From: Polaromonas sp. JS666
Lineage (GTDB): Bacteria > Pseudomonadota > Gammaproteobacteria > Burkholderiales > Burkholderiaceae_C
Direction: 5' to 3'
Length of the DNA: 64,000 nucleotides
Assembly (NCBI RefSeq): GCF_000013865.1
Contig: NC_007948.1
Span: forward strand, 1,426,001-1,490,000
This document shows positions 45,707 through 53,940 of this stretch, in pieces (the stretch's first letter is position 1; each line of letters opens with the position of its first letter). The notes under the pieces are model-generated. The model saw nothing but the letters and a program-made list of their open reading frames with translations. It was not told the DNA's origin and did no database searches. The translations under genes were made by a program, and so were the position numbers.

Positions 45707-46641
45707 GCTGGATACGGATGGGTCTGCTGCCAGTGCCGGGCAATATCAATGCGGCGGCATACCCAGACGCGGTCGTGCTGCTGCACATGGTCCAGAAAGC
45801 GCTGCAGCGCAACGATGCGCCCGGGGCGCCCAAGCAGCCGGCAATGCATGCCGATGCTGAGCATCTTCGGTGCCTCGTCGCCTTCGGCGTAGAGCGCGTC
45901 AAAGCTGTCCTTCAGGTAGGTGAAGAAATCGTTGCCCTGCGAAAACCCCTGGGGCAGGGAAAATCGCATGTCGTTAGTGTCCAGCGTGTAGGGCACCACC
46001 AGGCGTGGCACTACCGTGCCGTCGGTGCGCGCTACCTTCATCCAGAAGGGCAGGTCGTCGCCGTAGTAGTCGCTGTCGTAGGCCAGCTGGCCGTCATCGG
46101 CGACCAGGCGGCGCGTGCGCGGGCTGTCGCGGCCGGTGTACCAGCCCAAAGGGCGGGTGCCGGTGAGTTGTTCGATGGCCTCCAGCCCCAGGCGCATGTG
46201 CTCGCGCTCGGTGGCTTCGTCCACATTCTGGTAGCTGATCCAGCGCCAGCCGTGGCAGGCGATTTCATGGCCCAGCTCAACGAAGGCCGCGGTCAGTTCA
46301 GGGTGGCGCTGCAGCGCCATGCCGACGCCAAACACGGTCAGCGGCAGCTTGCGCTTTTCAAATTCGCGCAGGATGCGCCACACGCCCACACGCGAGCCAT
46401 ATTCGTAAATACCTTCCATGCTCAGGTGGCGGTCGGCAAAGCTGGCCGGGTTGAACATTTCGGAGAGGAACTGCTCGGAGCCTGGATCGCCATGCAGCAC
46501 GGCGTTTTCGCCGCCTTCCTCGTAGTTCAGGACAAACTGCACGGCAATGCGCGCCTGGCCTGGCCACCGGGCATGCGGCGGGTTGCGGCCGTAACCGACC
46601 AAATCACGGGGATAGGGTGCAGTGGAATCGTAGGTGTTCAT
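45703..46641 (-). CDS. puuE: Allantoinase PuuE (polysaccharide-deacetylase-like)
   Basis: This 312-residue, metal-independent-type allantoinase opens allantoin to allantoate. PuuE signatures are YPRDLVGYGRNPPHARWPGQARIAVQFVLNYEEGGEN, FGVGMALQRHPE, GHEIACHGWRWISYQNV and LGWYTGRDSPRTRRLV. It overlaps the GntR gene upstream and the UraD fusion downstream by 4 bases each, so the operon is tightly coupled. Confidence 0.96.
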   Translation of the reverse strand: MNTYDSTAPYPRDLVGYGRNPPHARWPGQARIAVQFVLNYEEGGENAVLHGDPGSEQFLSEMFNPASFADRHLSMEGIYEYGSRVGVWRILREFEKRKLPLTVFGVGMALQRHPELTAAFVELGHEIACHGWRWISYQNVDEATEREHMRLGLEAIEQLTGTRPLGWYTGRDSPRTRRLVADDGQLAYDSDYYGDDLPFWMKVARTDGTVVPRLVVPYTLDTNDMRFSLPQGFSQGNDFFTYLKDSFDALYAEGDEAPKMLSIGMHCRLLGRPGRIVALQRFLDHVQQHDRVWVCRRIDIARHWQQTHPYPA

Positions 46642-47303
46642 GACAGTGCCATCGAAATATCGTTGGTGGGTACCTTGCGGTCAAAGGCCAGGTTTTGCTC
46701 GACGTGCAGCAAATGCTCGGTCATCAGGCGCACGGCAAGCGCTTCGTCTTTAGCCGCCAGGGCCTTGACGATTTCGGCGTGTTCGTCGTTGGAGTGTTCG
46801 GCGGCGCTGGCCGTCTGGTACATCAGGGTAATGAGCGCGCAGCGCGAAATCAGCTCGCCGAGTATTTGAGCCAGAACCTCGTTGCCCATGAGTTCGGCCA
46901 TGCGCACATGGAAGTCACCCAGCAGTTCGGTGCGGCCGGGCACATCATTGCGCTCAACGGCCGATTTTTCCTGGTTGACATGGTCCTTGAGCGCCTTGAT
47001 CTTGGCGGGCGTGACATCGCGAACAAAGGCTCGCGTCATTTCAGCCTCCAGCATGCGCCGCACCGCAAATACCTGCCGGGCTTCGGGCACCGAGGGTGCG
47101 GCCACGAATGCGCCGCGGGCGGGCTCCAGGCGGATCAGGCGGTTTTGGGACAGCTGGAACAGTGCCTGCCGCACCAGCGTGCGCGACACGCCGAAATGAT
47201 CGGCCAGTTTTTGTTCGGCCAGCTTGGTGCCCGGGTGCAGCCGGTGCTCCACAATGGCCTTGGTCAGGGCTTCGACGATGGCATGGGTGGTGGATGATTC
47301 CAT
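46638..47303 (-). CDS. GntR-family (FCD type) regulator of the ureide operon
   Basis: This 221-residue regulator has a GntR winged helix (VEALTKAIVEHRLHPGTKLAEQKLADHFGVSRTLVRQALFQLSQNRLIRLEPARGAFVAAP) and an FCD domain (DFHVRMAELMGNEVLAQILGELISRCALITLMYQ). It is the first gene of the ureide operon and is divergent from uraH. A GTATAC-centred near-palindrome just upstream is a likely operator. Purine-catabolic regulators of this type usually respond to a pathway intermediate such as allantoate; that is an inference here. Confidence 0.92.
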   Translation of the reverse strand: MESSTTHAIVEALTKAIVEHRLHPGTKLAEQKLADHFGVSRTLVRQALFQLSQNRLIRLEPARGAFVAAPSVPEARQVFAVRRMLEAEMTRAFVRDVTPAKIKALKDHVNQEKSAVERNDVPGRTELLGDFHVRMAELMGNEVLAQILGELISRCALITLMYQTASAAEHSNDEHAEIVKALAAKDEALAVRLMTEHLLHVEQNLAFDRKVPTNDISMALS

Positions 47304-47330
47304 GCGGACATCATAGCCCCAAATCCAAAA

Positions 47331-47341
47331 ACTGTATACAA
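47331..47341. promoter_or_regulatory. Probable GntR operator between the ureide operon and uraH
   Basis: ACTGTATACAA contains TGTATACA, an 8-bp perfect palindrome, flanked by CCAAAA and TTTTGG. Its GTATAC core is like that of VanR/FadR-type GntR operators, and it lies 28 bp before the GntR start and 54 bp before uraH. Confidence 0.6.
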
Positions 47342-47394
47342 TTTTGGTAAACCATTTTTCTCAGCCTTTCACAACCCAACCCTGAAGGAATGCC

Positions 47395-47748
47395 ATGGGC
47401 CTGAGCACACATGTACTGGACACCATGCACGGCACGCCGGCGGGCGGCATGCGGGTGGCACTGTTCACCACACGCAGCGGTCAGGCCACGCTGGTGAAAA
47501 GCTTCGACCTTGATGATGACGGCCGCTATCCGGGCGGTCTGCTGTACGACAGCACCACGCTGCAAGCCGGCACCTACCGGCTGGTGTTTGATGTGGCGGC
47601 GTATTTCAGGGCAAAGGGGGCGGTGCTGCCCGAGCCGCCCTTTCTGGATCAGGTCACACTGGATTTCGGCGTGGCCGATCCCAGCCAGCACTACCACGTG
47701 CCCCTGCTGGTCAGCCCCTGGAGCTACTCGACCTACCGCGGGAGCTGA
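47395..47748 (+). CDS. uraH: 5-Hydroxyisourate hydrolase (transthyretin-like)
   Basis: This 117-residue enzyme hydrolyses 5-hydroxyisourate to OHCU, the step between urate oxidation and UraD. It has the N-terminal LSTHVLDTMHGTPAGGM motif, the central Arg region, and the diagnostic C-terminus HYHVPLLVSPWSYSTYRGS (YRGS replaces the hormone-binding end of true transthyretin). Length is normal and there is no signal peptide, so it is cytoplasmic. It is divergent from the ureide operon. Confidence 0.96.
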   Translation: MGLSTHVLDTMHGTPAGGMRVALFTTRSGQATLVKSFDLDDDGRYPGGLLYDSTTLQAGTYRLVFDVAAYFRAKGAVLPEPPFLDQVTLDFGVADPSQHYHVPLLVSPWSYSTYRGS

Positions 47749-47838
47749 GCGAGGCGCACGGCGGCTGTCACGCCGCTGTCATGCTGCCGTCATGGGCGGC
47801 GACGACAATCCGCCGGTTGCCACTTTTTTGGGTTCTAC

Positions 47839-48843
47839 ATGAATGACACGTCCACGGGCGCCCTGAGCCGCCGCCAAGCCCTGCTGTTATCTGCAGGTAC
47901 TGCCGCCAGTCTGGTGCTTCCCGCAGCGCGGGCGCAAGGCCCTTCCGCCTATCCCGACCGCGCCGTCAAGATCGTGGTGCCTTTTGCACCGGGCGCCGGT
48001 ACCGACGCCATGGCGCGCCTGGTCGCACAAAAGCTTGGCGAAGTCATGAACGCCACCTTTGTGGTGGACAACAAGGCCGGCGCGTCCGGCGCGATTGGCA
48101 CGCAGTATGTGGCCCAGGCTCCGGCCGATGGCTACACCCTGCTGCTGGTGGCCTCGCCGTTCACCACGGTGGCGGCATCGCTGCCCAGCGCCAACTACGA
48201 CCCGCTGCGCCAATTCACGCCGGTCGGCATGATCGCCAGCGGCCCGCTGGTCTGGGCGGCCAACGCCCAGTTGCCGGTCAGCAACATGAAAGAGCTGGTC
48301 AAACTGGCCCGGCAGCGGCCGGGTGCCCTCAACTACGGCTCGGCCGGCGCGGGGGGCGTCAACCACCTGGTGCTGGAACTGCTGAAGGCGCGCACCGGCA
48401 CCTTCATCACGCATATTCCTTACCGCGGCGTGGCACCCGCCACCATGGACATGATTGGTGGGCAAATCCAGCTTGTCACCGGCACCATTCCCGCCCTGTT
48501 GCCTTTCATCAGGAATGGCAGCATCAAGCCCCTGGCCGTCACGAGCGCCAAGCGTTCCAGTGCGTTGCCCGATGTGCCCAGCATGACCGAGGCCGGCATG
48601 CCCGGTATCGATGTGGTGAACTATTTCGCGTTGATGGCGCCCATGGGCACGCCCGTGCCCATCGTCAATGCCCTGAACGCCGCCATCAACAAGGTGGTGG
48701 CGCTGCCCGACGTGCTCGCCCGCTTCAAGGCCGACGCCGTGGAGCCCGCACCCGGCTCGCCCGCGCTGCTGGGCCACTTCATCGAAGCCGACTACCGCGC
48801 CTGGCGCAACGTCGTGAAGACGCAAAACCTCAAAATAGAGTGA
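47839..48843 (+). CDS. Bug-family tripartite tricarboxylate receptor
   Basis: This 334-residue periplasmic receptor has a Tat-like leader (SRRQALLLSAGTAASLVLPAARAQ, with Arg-Arg) and the Bug fold: YPDRAVKIVVPFAPGAGTDAMARLVAQKLGE, VVDNKAGASGAIGTQYVAQAPADGYTLLL, GALNYGSAGAGGVNHLVLELL. Bug proteins bind carboxylates or related acids. No TctA/TctB membrane genes are nearby, as is common for the many orphan Bug receptors of Burkholderiales. It lies 90 bp after uraH on the same strand and might be cotranscribed. Confidence 0.93.
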   Translation: MNDTSTGALSRRQALLLSAGTAASLVLPAARAQGPSAYPDRAVKIVVPFAPGAGTDAMARLVAQKLGEVMNATFVVDNKAGASGAIGTQYVAQAPADGYTLLLVASPFTTVAASLPSANYDPLRQFTPVGMIASGPLVWAANAQLPVSNMKELVKLARQRPGALNYGSAGAGGVNHLVLELLKARTGTFITHIPYRGVAPATMDMIGGQIQLVTGTIPALLPFIRNGSIKPLAVTSAKRSSALPDVPSMTEAGMPGIDVVNYFALMAPMGTPVPIVNALNAAINKVVALPDVLARFKADAVEPAPGSPALLGHFIEADYRAWRNVVKTQNLKIE

Positions 48844-49133
48844 CCCCCACGCTTGCTCACTTCGTGTAGCCGCTGCCCCCTGAGGGGGCCGCCCGCCTGC
48901 GGCCCGGCAAAGCCGGTTCCGCGGCTCAGGCTAGGTTGAAGATCCCTCTTTGTCGCTCTTTCATATCCGGTCCTCCTGGCTTGTCGAAGGATGGCCCCAG
49001 GGCGCTCCAAGCGCGATGCGCAGCGAGCCGTCCAATACCAGCAGGGGCCGCGGGACTGGCTTTGCCAGACCGCAGGCGCAGCGGCCCCCTCGGGGGGCAG
49101 GGAGCTACACGCAGTGAGCGACCGTGGGGGCTC
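48843..49133. repeat. Imperfect inverted repeat after the Bug receptor gene
   Basis: The arm at 48843-48920 (cccccacgcttgctcac, gtgtagc, gccccctgagggggccg, gcctgcgg, ggcaaagcc) recurs in inverted order at 49055-49133. It fills the 303-bp gap between convergent genes; the block with 'ccccctgagggggc' is a frequent Comamonadaceae intergenic repeat. Confidence 0.8.
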
Positions 49134-49146
49134 TAGCGTGGGGGCT

Positions 49147-49674
49147 CTAGTTCTGCCCTTCGGTCAGCGTATCCAGCTGAAACTTGCCGCTTTTATGCCA
49201 CAGCCAGGTGTCGGTATAAACCACCTTGCCCAGCCGGGTGGGCGCGGGGAAGGGTGAGGCCTCCTTGATGGTGCGCTCGATTTCCGCGACCACCTCCGGC
49301 GCATGGCGCGGCGCACGCATCCAGTCCAGGCGGGTCACGCGGCCGGCGCGGTCTATCTCCACGTTCAGCACACCGATGGCGTAGAGCAGCGGCGGCATTC
49401 TGCCCTTGTAAATACGGTCGGCATTGAGGCCGTAGATATGCGTGGCGCCGTCTTCCCGGTAGGCGCGCGGCGAGCTTGCCGAAGAGCTTCGGGCCGAGCC
49501 TTTCCGGGCGGCAACAGGACCGGTCACCGGCGTGTCGGGCTCCTTCGGTGGAGCGGGAGGAGGAGTCACTTCAGGGGCGGTTTTGCAGGCATTGAGCAGC
49601 GCAGCCACTGAAGCGGCGAGGAGTGCCAGCAGCCAGTGGCGGCGCAGTGTGGGGTCGGGCGTGTCGTGTCTCAT
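49147..49674 (-). CDS. TonB-C-terminal-like lipoprotein
   Basis: This 175-residue protein has a lipoprotein leader ending LLNAC (Cys30), a Pro-rich stretch (EVTPPPAPPKEPDTP), and a C-terminal domain (LLYAIGVLNVEIDRAGRVTRLDWMRAPRHAPEVVAEIERTIKEASPFPAP) resembling the TonB C-terminal fold. Lipid anchoring suggests a location in the outer membrane or at the inner-membrane face. A true energy transducer would need an inner-membrane helix, so the role may be structural. It stands alone on the minus strand. Confidence 0.75.
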   Translation of the reverse strand: MRHDTPDPTLRRHWLLALLAASVAALLNACKTAPEVTPPPAPPKEPDTPVTGPVAARKGSARSSSASSPRAYREDGATHIYGLNADRIYKGRMPPLLYAIGVLNVEIDRAGRVTRLDWMRAPRHAPEVVAEIERTIKEASPFPAPTRLGKVVYTDTWLWHKSGKFQLDTLTEGQN

Positions 49675-49913
49675 GATGTGCAGGTCAGCTATTGCTATCG
49701 TTATTTTCAGGGCTCTTGTCCGGACAGGTCCTGGGAGCGGGCGGCGTCTTTGGCTATTACCGCAGTACCCGGTCGTGCCAGGTGGTGCTAAGGTAGGGGT
49801 TCAGCCTGTGGCTGGGTGCGGTGTGCCGGATGGTTCCTTGAGTTCATGCAGTTGCTGTTTCGCTGACTATTTTGCCCACTATTTGATCAACTGACCTGGC
49901 CAACTCGTCACCA

Positions 49914-50783
49914 ATGGTTTCCAGCAACACAAGCCCACTCATCGACATCTTCCTGGCCCGGCTGGCCCATGAGCCGGCGGTGCTGGTGCGGGTGGCCTCG
50001 ACCCAGGGCTCCGTTCCGCGCGAGGCCGGCACCTGGATGGCCGTGTTTGCCGATACCCTGGTGGGCACGATAGGCGGCGGTCACCTGGAGTACGAAGCCA
50101 TCGCCAAGGCGCGTGCGCAATTGCGGGGCGAGGGCGTGCAAGGGAAATCGGCGAAAGAGGCCGCCAGCCCGGAACCCCCGGTGCGCTTTGCGCTGGGGCC
50201 GGCGCTGGGCCAGTGCTGCGGCGGCGTGGTGCATCTTCGTTTCGAGAGGGTCGGCGCGCATGATGTGCCCGCGCTGGCGCGAGGCCTGGCCGATGAACTG
50301 GCCGGCCGGCTGGTGCCGGTGGCGCTGTTTGGCGGCGGCCATGTGGGCCATGCGCTGGTGCGAGTGCTGGCGCCGCTGCCATTTCGGCTCACCTGGATCG
50401 ACAGCCGCGACGAGGTCTTCCCCGACGAGGTACCGGAACGCGTCGTGTGCGAGTATTCCGGGCCGGTGCAGGCGGCCGTTCCCGGACTGGCGCCGCAGTC
50501 GCGCGTGCTCATCATGAGTTTCAGCCACGCGGAGGACCTGGATGTGGTGGCGGCCTGCCTGAAGCGCCAGCGCGAGAAGGCTGACTTGCCTTTCATCGGC
50601 CTGATCGGCAGCAAAACCAAGTGGGCGGTGTTTCAACATCGACTGGAGGCGCGGGGCTTCACGCCGGCCGAGCTGGCACAGGTGACCTGCCCGATCGGCG
50701 TGCCCGGTATCAGCGGCAAGGAGCCGGAAGTGATCGCGGTCGCCGTGGCGGCCCAGCTGTTGCAAACCGTCAACGCGGCCTGA
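49914..50783 (+). CDS. xdhC: Xanthine dehydrogenase accessory protein XdhC
   Basis: This 289-residue chaperone binds and sulphurates the molybdenum cofactor and inserts it in xanthine dehydrogenase. It reads VRVASTQGSVPREAGTWMAVF, GTIGGGHLEYEAI, GPALGQCCGG, the Rossmann motif ALFGGGHVGHALV, FIGLIGSKTKWAVF and CPIGVPGISGKEPEVIAVAVAAQLL. The xdhA and xdhB subunit genes are not in the window. It precedes puuD, the urate oxidase gene, consistent with a purine-oxidation role. Confidence 0.95.
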   Translation: MVSSNTSPLIDIFLARLAHEPAVLVRVASTQGSVPREAGTWMAVFADTLVGTIGGGHLEYEAIAKARAQLRGEGVQGKSAKEAASPEPPVRFALGPALGQCCGGVVHLRFERVGAHDVPALARGLADELAGRLVPVALFGGGHVGHALVRVLAPLPFRLTWIDSRDEVFPDEVPERVVCEYSGPVQAAVPGLAPQSRVLIMSFSHAEDLDVVAACLKRQREKADLPFIGLIGSKTKWAVFQHRLEARGFTPAELAQVTCPIGVPGISGKEPEVIAVAVAAQLLQTVNAA

Positions 50784-51102
50784 GAGAGTGAGAGTTTTTC
50801 GATTTCACTCCCTCTCCCTCTGGGAGAGGGCGGGGGTGAGGGCCGGCGAGTGGCCACAACACTGGAGCACAGCCCCTCACCCCAACCCTCTCCCCAAAGG
50901 GGCGAGGGAGGAAATGCCGTCGCTTCGAATAACTCTCAGCCTCTGAGCCGGTGCCGCTCGAACTTTGCGACGGCCGGCAAACCCGATAAACTAGCGCTAT
51001 CAGGCCGCAGCGGAGCCGGGAAACGACTGTTTCTTTTGTTCGCGGCCTAATTTCTGCTTACAGCGCCCGCAGTGGTGAGCAGGTTTGCATAGGTTGAGAG
51101 AT
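50784..51102. other. Intergenic region between xdhC and puuD
   Basis: The 319-bp gap contains a REP-like repeat pair (listed) and the puuD promoter. No gene is credible. Confidence 0.6.
50808..50910. repeat. REP-like palindromic repeat pair
   Basis: CCCTCTCC-CTCTG-GGAGAGGG forms a hairpin at 50810-50830, and the longer block CTCCCTCTCCC...GGGGGTGAGGG is repeated in inverted orientation at 50873-50910. It is related to the pair at 37404-37520. Confidence 0.75.
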
Positions 51103-52320
51103 ATGGAAAACTACCTTCTCGACTGGGCCAACCTGCTGCTGCGCTGGGTCCATGTCATCACCGCCATCGCCTGGGTCGGTTCCTCGTTTTATTTTGTCTT
51201 TCTCGATTCCAGCCTGACGCCGCCGGAAGACGAAGACCTGAAGCGACAGGGTGTCAGCGGCGAGCTCTGGGCGGTGCACGGCGGCGGGTTTTATCACCCG
51301 GTCAAGTTCGCGGTCAAACCGCCGCAGTTGCCGGCGCACCTGCACTGGTTTTACTGGGAAAGCTACAGCACCTGGTTGTCGGGTTTTGCGCTCTTCACCA
51401 TCTCCTACCTCTGGAACGCCGGCACCTACCTGATCGACAAGTCCCTGATGAACTGGTCGACGGGTGCGGCTGTCGGTGTGGCGCTGTCTTTCCTGGTGGT
51501 GTTCTGGATGCTGTATGACGGCATCTGCCAGCTGTGGGGCCAGCGCAAAAATGGCGATGCCGTGGTGGGGGCGCTGGTTGCGCTGCTGGTGGTCATCGCG
51601 TCCTGGCTCGCCTGCCACTGGTTTGCCGGGCGCGCGGCTTTCCTGCTGGTGGGCGCCATGGTGGCCACGGCCATGAGCGCCAATGTCTTTTTCTGGATCA
51701 TCCCGGGCCAGCGCAAGGTGATTGCAAGCATCAAGGCCGGTGAGCCGGTGGACCCGGTGCACGGCCTGCGCGGCAAGCAGCGCAGCGTGCACAACACCTA
51801 CTTCACGCTGCCGGTGCTGTTTGCCATGCTGAGCAACCACTACAGTTTTACCTGGAGTCATCCGCAGAACTGGCTGGTGCTCATCCTGATGATGCTGGCC
51901 GGCGCCGCCATCCGCCAGTTCTTTGTGCTGCGCCATGGCTACAAGCTGGGCCGCAACCGCCACCCGCTGCCTTATGCGCTGACCGGGGTGGCGGTAATCA
52001 TCGGCGCGATCGTCTGGATGAATCCGGTTGCCACTGGATCGATGGCGACTGGCCAAAGTGGTGCGGGGGCTGACGGCGCCGGCAGTTATGCAGCGGTGCA
52101 GAAGGTGCTGGCCCAGCGCTGCTACCAGTGCCATGGCGAGCAGGTGCAGATGAAAAACGTGCGGCTGGACTCGCCGGAGCAGCTCAGCCGGCATGCGCAA
52201 GCCGTGTACCAGCAGGTCGTGGTGAGCAAGGCCATGCCCATGAACAATGCCACTGGCATGACCGACGCGGAGCGCGAGCTGCTCCGGCGGTGGTTTGAGG
52301 CGGGTGCCCGGACGCCCTGA
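51103..52320 (+). CDS. puuD: Urate hydroxylase PuuD with C-terminal cytochrome c
   Basis: This 405-residue membrane protein oxidises urate to 5-hydroxyisourate. Residues 1-310 form about eight hydrophobic segments with PuuD motifs: LLRWVHVITAIAWVGSSFYFVFLD, HGGGFYHPVKFAV, LHWFYWESYSTWLSGFALF and VHNTYFTLPVLFAMLSNHY. A C-terminal cytochrome c has CYQCH (340-344) and a Met candidate in KAMPMNN, so electrons pass to the respiratory chain. The start at 51103 (MENYLLDW) is chosen because it opens the first helix. Confidence 0.95.
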   Translation: MENYLLDWANLLLRWVHVITAIAWVGSSFYFVFLDSSLTPPEDEDLKRQGVSGELWAVHGGGFYHPVKFAVKPPQLPAHLHWFYWESYSTWLSGFALFTISYLWNAGTYLIDKSLMNWSTGAAVGVALSFLVVFWMLYDGICQLWGQRKNGDAVVGALVALLVVIASWLACHWFAGRAAFLLVGAMVATAMSANVFFWIIPGQRKVIASIKAGEPVDPVHGLRGKQRSVHNTYFTLPVLFAMLSNHYSFTWSHPQNWLVLILMMLAGAAIRQFFVLRHGYKLGRNRHPLPYALTGVAVIIGAIVWMNPVATGSMATGQSGAGADGAGSYAAVQKVLAQRCYQCHGEQVQMKNVRLDSPEQLSRHAQAVYQQVVVSKAMPMNNATGMTDAERELLRRWFEAGARTP

Positions 52321-52559
52321 TCCGCTGATCGGCCACCACAACTGTCGCGCAGCAAGGCGCGGCGCATCTGCGTAATTTCACGTACCGGCATCGCCGGATC
52401 CCGTGCTTCAATTCGTGGCGGTTGCAGCCCCACGGCTACGGCCCGACGGTTGTAGCCGGCAGCGACCGTTCCCTATATCCCAAAGCAAAAAAAACCGGTG
52501 GTCACTGCGGCCTGTTCAGTCCGCCCGGCTGGCCACGCCCCCATGAGGAGGAGAAATCC

Positions 52560-53702
52560 ATGATGCGTTTGCAGTTCCTGATTCATAGCCTTCGTAGCCT
52601 GGCTGTTGCCGGTGCCCTGGCCGCGCCGCTGGCAGCCCATGCCGTCCAGATCGTTGTCGGGCAGGTGGCCCCCTTGTCCGGTCTCGAGGGCACGCAGGCC
52701 CGTGCCTATTCAACCGGCATCCAGCTGGCCCTGAACAAGGCCAACAAGGCGGGCGGCGTGAATGGCCACACCTTCAGCCTGGTCCGCAAGAACGATTCGG
52801 GCAGCCCCGCTGAAAACATGGCCGCCACCCGGCAGTTGCTCGGAGAGAACCGTCCACTCGTACTGGCCGGTTATTTCGGCGACCATGTGATTGGCGAACT
52901 GGTCAGCTCCGGCCTGCTCGAAAAGGAAAATATCCCGCTGGTGGGCTACCGCGTGAACGAGATCAGGGCCGAGGCGCCCCTGCTTTATAGCGTCCGTGCG
53001 AATCTGCGCGATGAGATCAACAAGATCACCGAACATCTGGTCACGGTCGGTATCACCCGCATTGGCCTCTTTTACCAGGATGGCCCCGGCGCCGCCTCGT
53101 TGATGGCCGCGACCGACGAGGTGATGAAGAGCAAGGGCGCCCACATCACGGCCAGGGGCGCTTACGCGGCCGGCACGGCCAAGGTCCCGAATGCGGTGCT
53201 TGACACCTTCATTGCCGCGGCGCCGCAGGCGATCATCATCGTCGCCAGCGGCTCCGCGGCGGCCGCCTTTATTGAAAAATACCAGGGAGGTGGCGGCACG
53301 GCGCGCCTGTTTGCCCACTCCGGCGCAGACATAGAGCAGATCTCCAAGCGTCTGGGCGAGGCCCAGCTCAAGGGGCTGGCCATCACCCAGGTCACGCCCA
53401 ACCCCTACAAGATTTCAGGCCGGTTGAACAAGGAGTTCATCGACCTGGCGGGCGGCACCCCTGACCTGGAAGTACCGGTGAGCTACGCCATGATGGAGGG
53501 CTACATTGCCGGCACGGTGATTGTGGAGGCCGTGCGGCGCATGGGGGCCCGTGTCTCCCGCGACGGGTTGGTCAAAGCGCTCGACGGTCTGGACAACTTC
53601 GACCTGGGCGGCTACAAGGTCGGCTTCAAGCCCGGCGTGCGTTCCGGCTCGCGGTTTGTGGAGCTGACCATCGTCACCGAGGCCGGACGTATCCGGCAGT
53701 GA
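52560..53702 (+). CDS. LivK-like ABC transporter periplasmic receptor
   Basis: This 380-residue receptor has a signal peptide (IHSLRSLAVAGALAAPLAAHA) and a family-6 peripla_BP domain: IVVGQVAPLSGLEGTQARAYSTGIQLALNKANKAGGVNG, IPLVGYRVNEIRAEAPLLYSV, AAQAIIIVASGSAAAAFIEKY-like core. AGGAGGAG lies upstream of the start at 52560. No permease or ATPase genes accompany it, so it is an orphan receptor serving a distant transporter or a signalling protein. The ligand is unknown. Confidence 0.9.
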   Translation: MMRLQFLIHSLRSLAVAGALAAPLAAHAVQIVVGQVAPLSGLEGTQARAYSTGIQLALNKANKAGGVNGHTFSLVRKNDSGSPAENMAATRQLLGENRPLVLAGYFGDHVIGELVSSGLLEKENIPLVGYRVNEIRAEAPLLYSVRANLRDEINKITEHLVTVGITRIGLFYQDGPGAASLMAATDEVMKSKGAHITARGAYAAGTAKVPNAVLDTFIAAAPQAIIIVASGSAAAAFIEKYQGGGGTARLFAHSGADIEQISKRLGEAQLKGLAITQVTPNPYKISGRLNKEFIDLAGGTPDLEVPVSYAMMEGYIAGTVIVEAVRRMGARVSRDGLVKALDGLDNFDLGGYKVGFKPGVRSGSRFVELTIVTEAGRIRQ

Positions 53703-53940
53703 TCTGGCCGGCATGACCGCCTCAGCGCGGTCTGTCGCTGCGTGCCGGGCTGTTTTTCGTGGAGACCCGCCGCCCGCTGATGGCGGCGTTGACCAGGGGA
53801 ACCCCCGCCTGAGGTCGCCAAAACGGAACTCAATGATTGTTAACTTGAAGGAAATAATGAGATAACCTGAAATGTTTTACATGCGATGGGCAATCGTTAA
53901 AGTTGTCGGCAGGACAACTCCCAACAGCCCAGGACATTTC

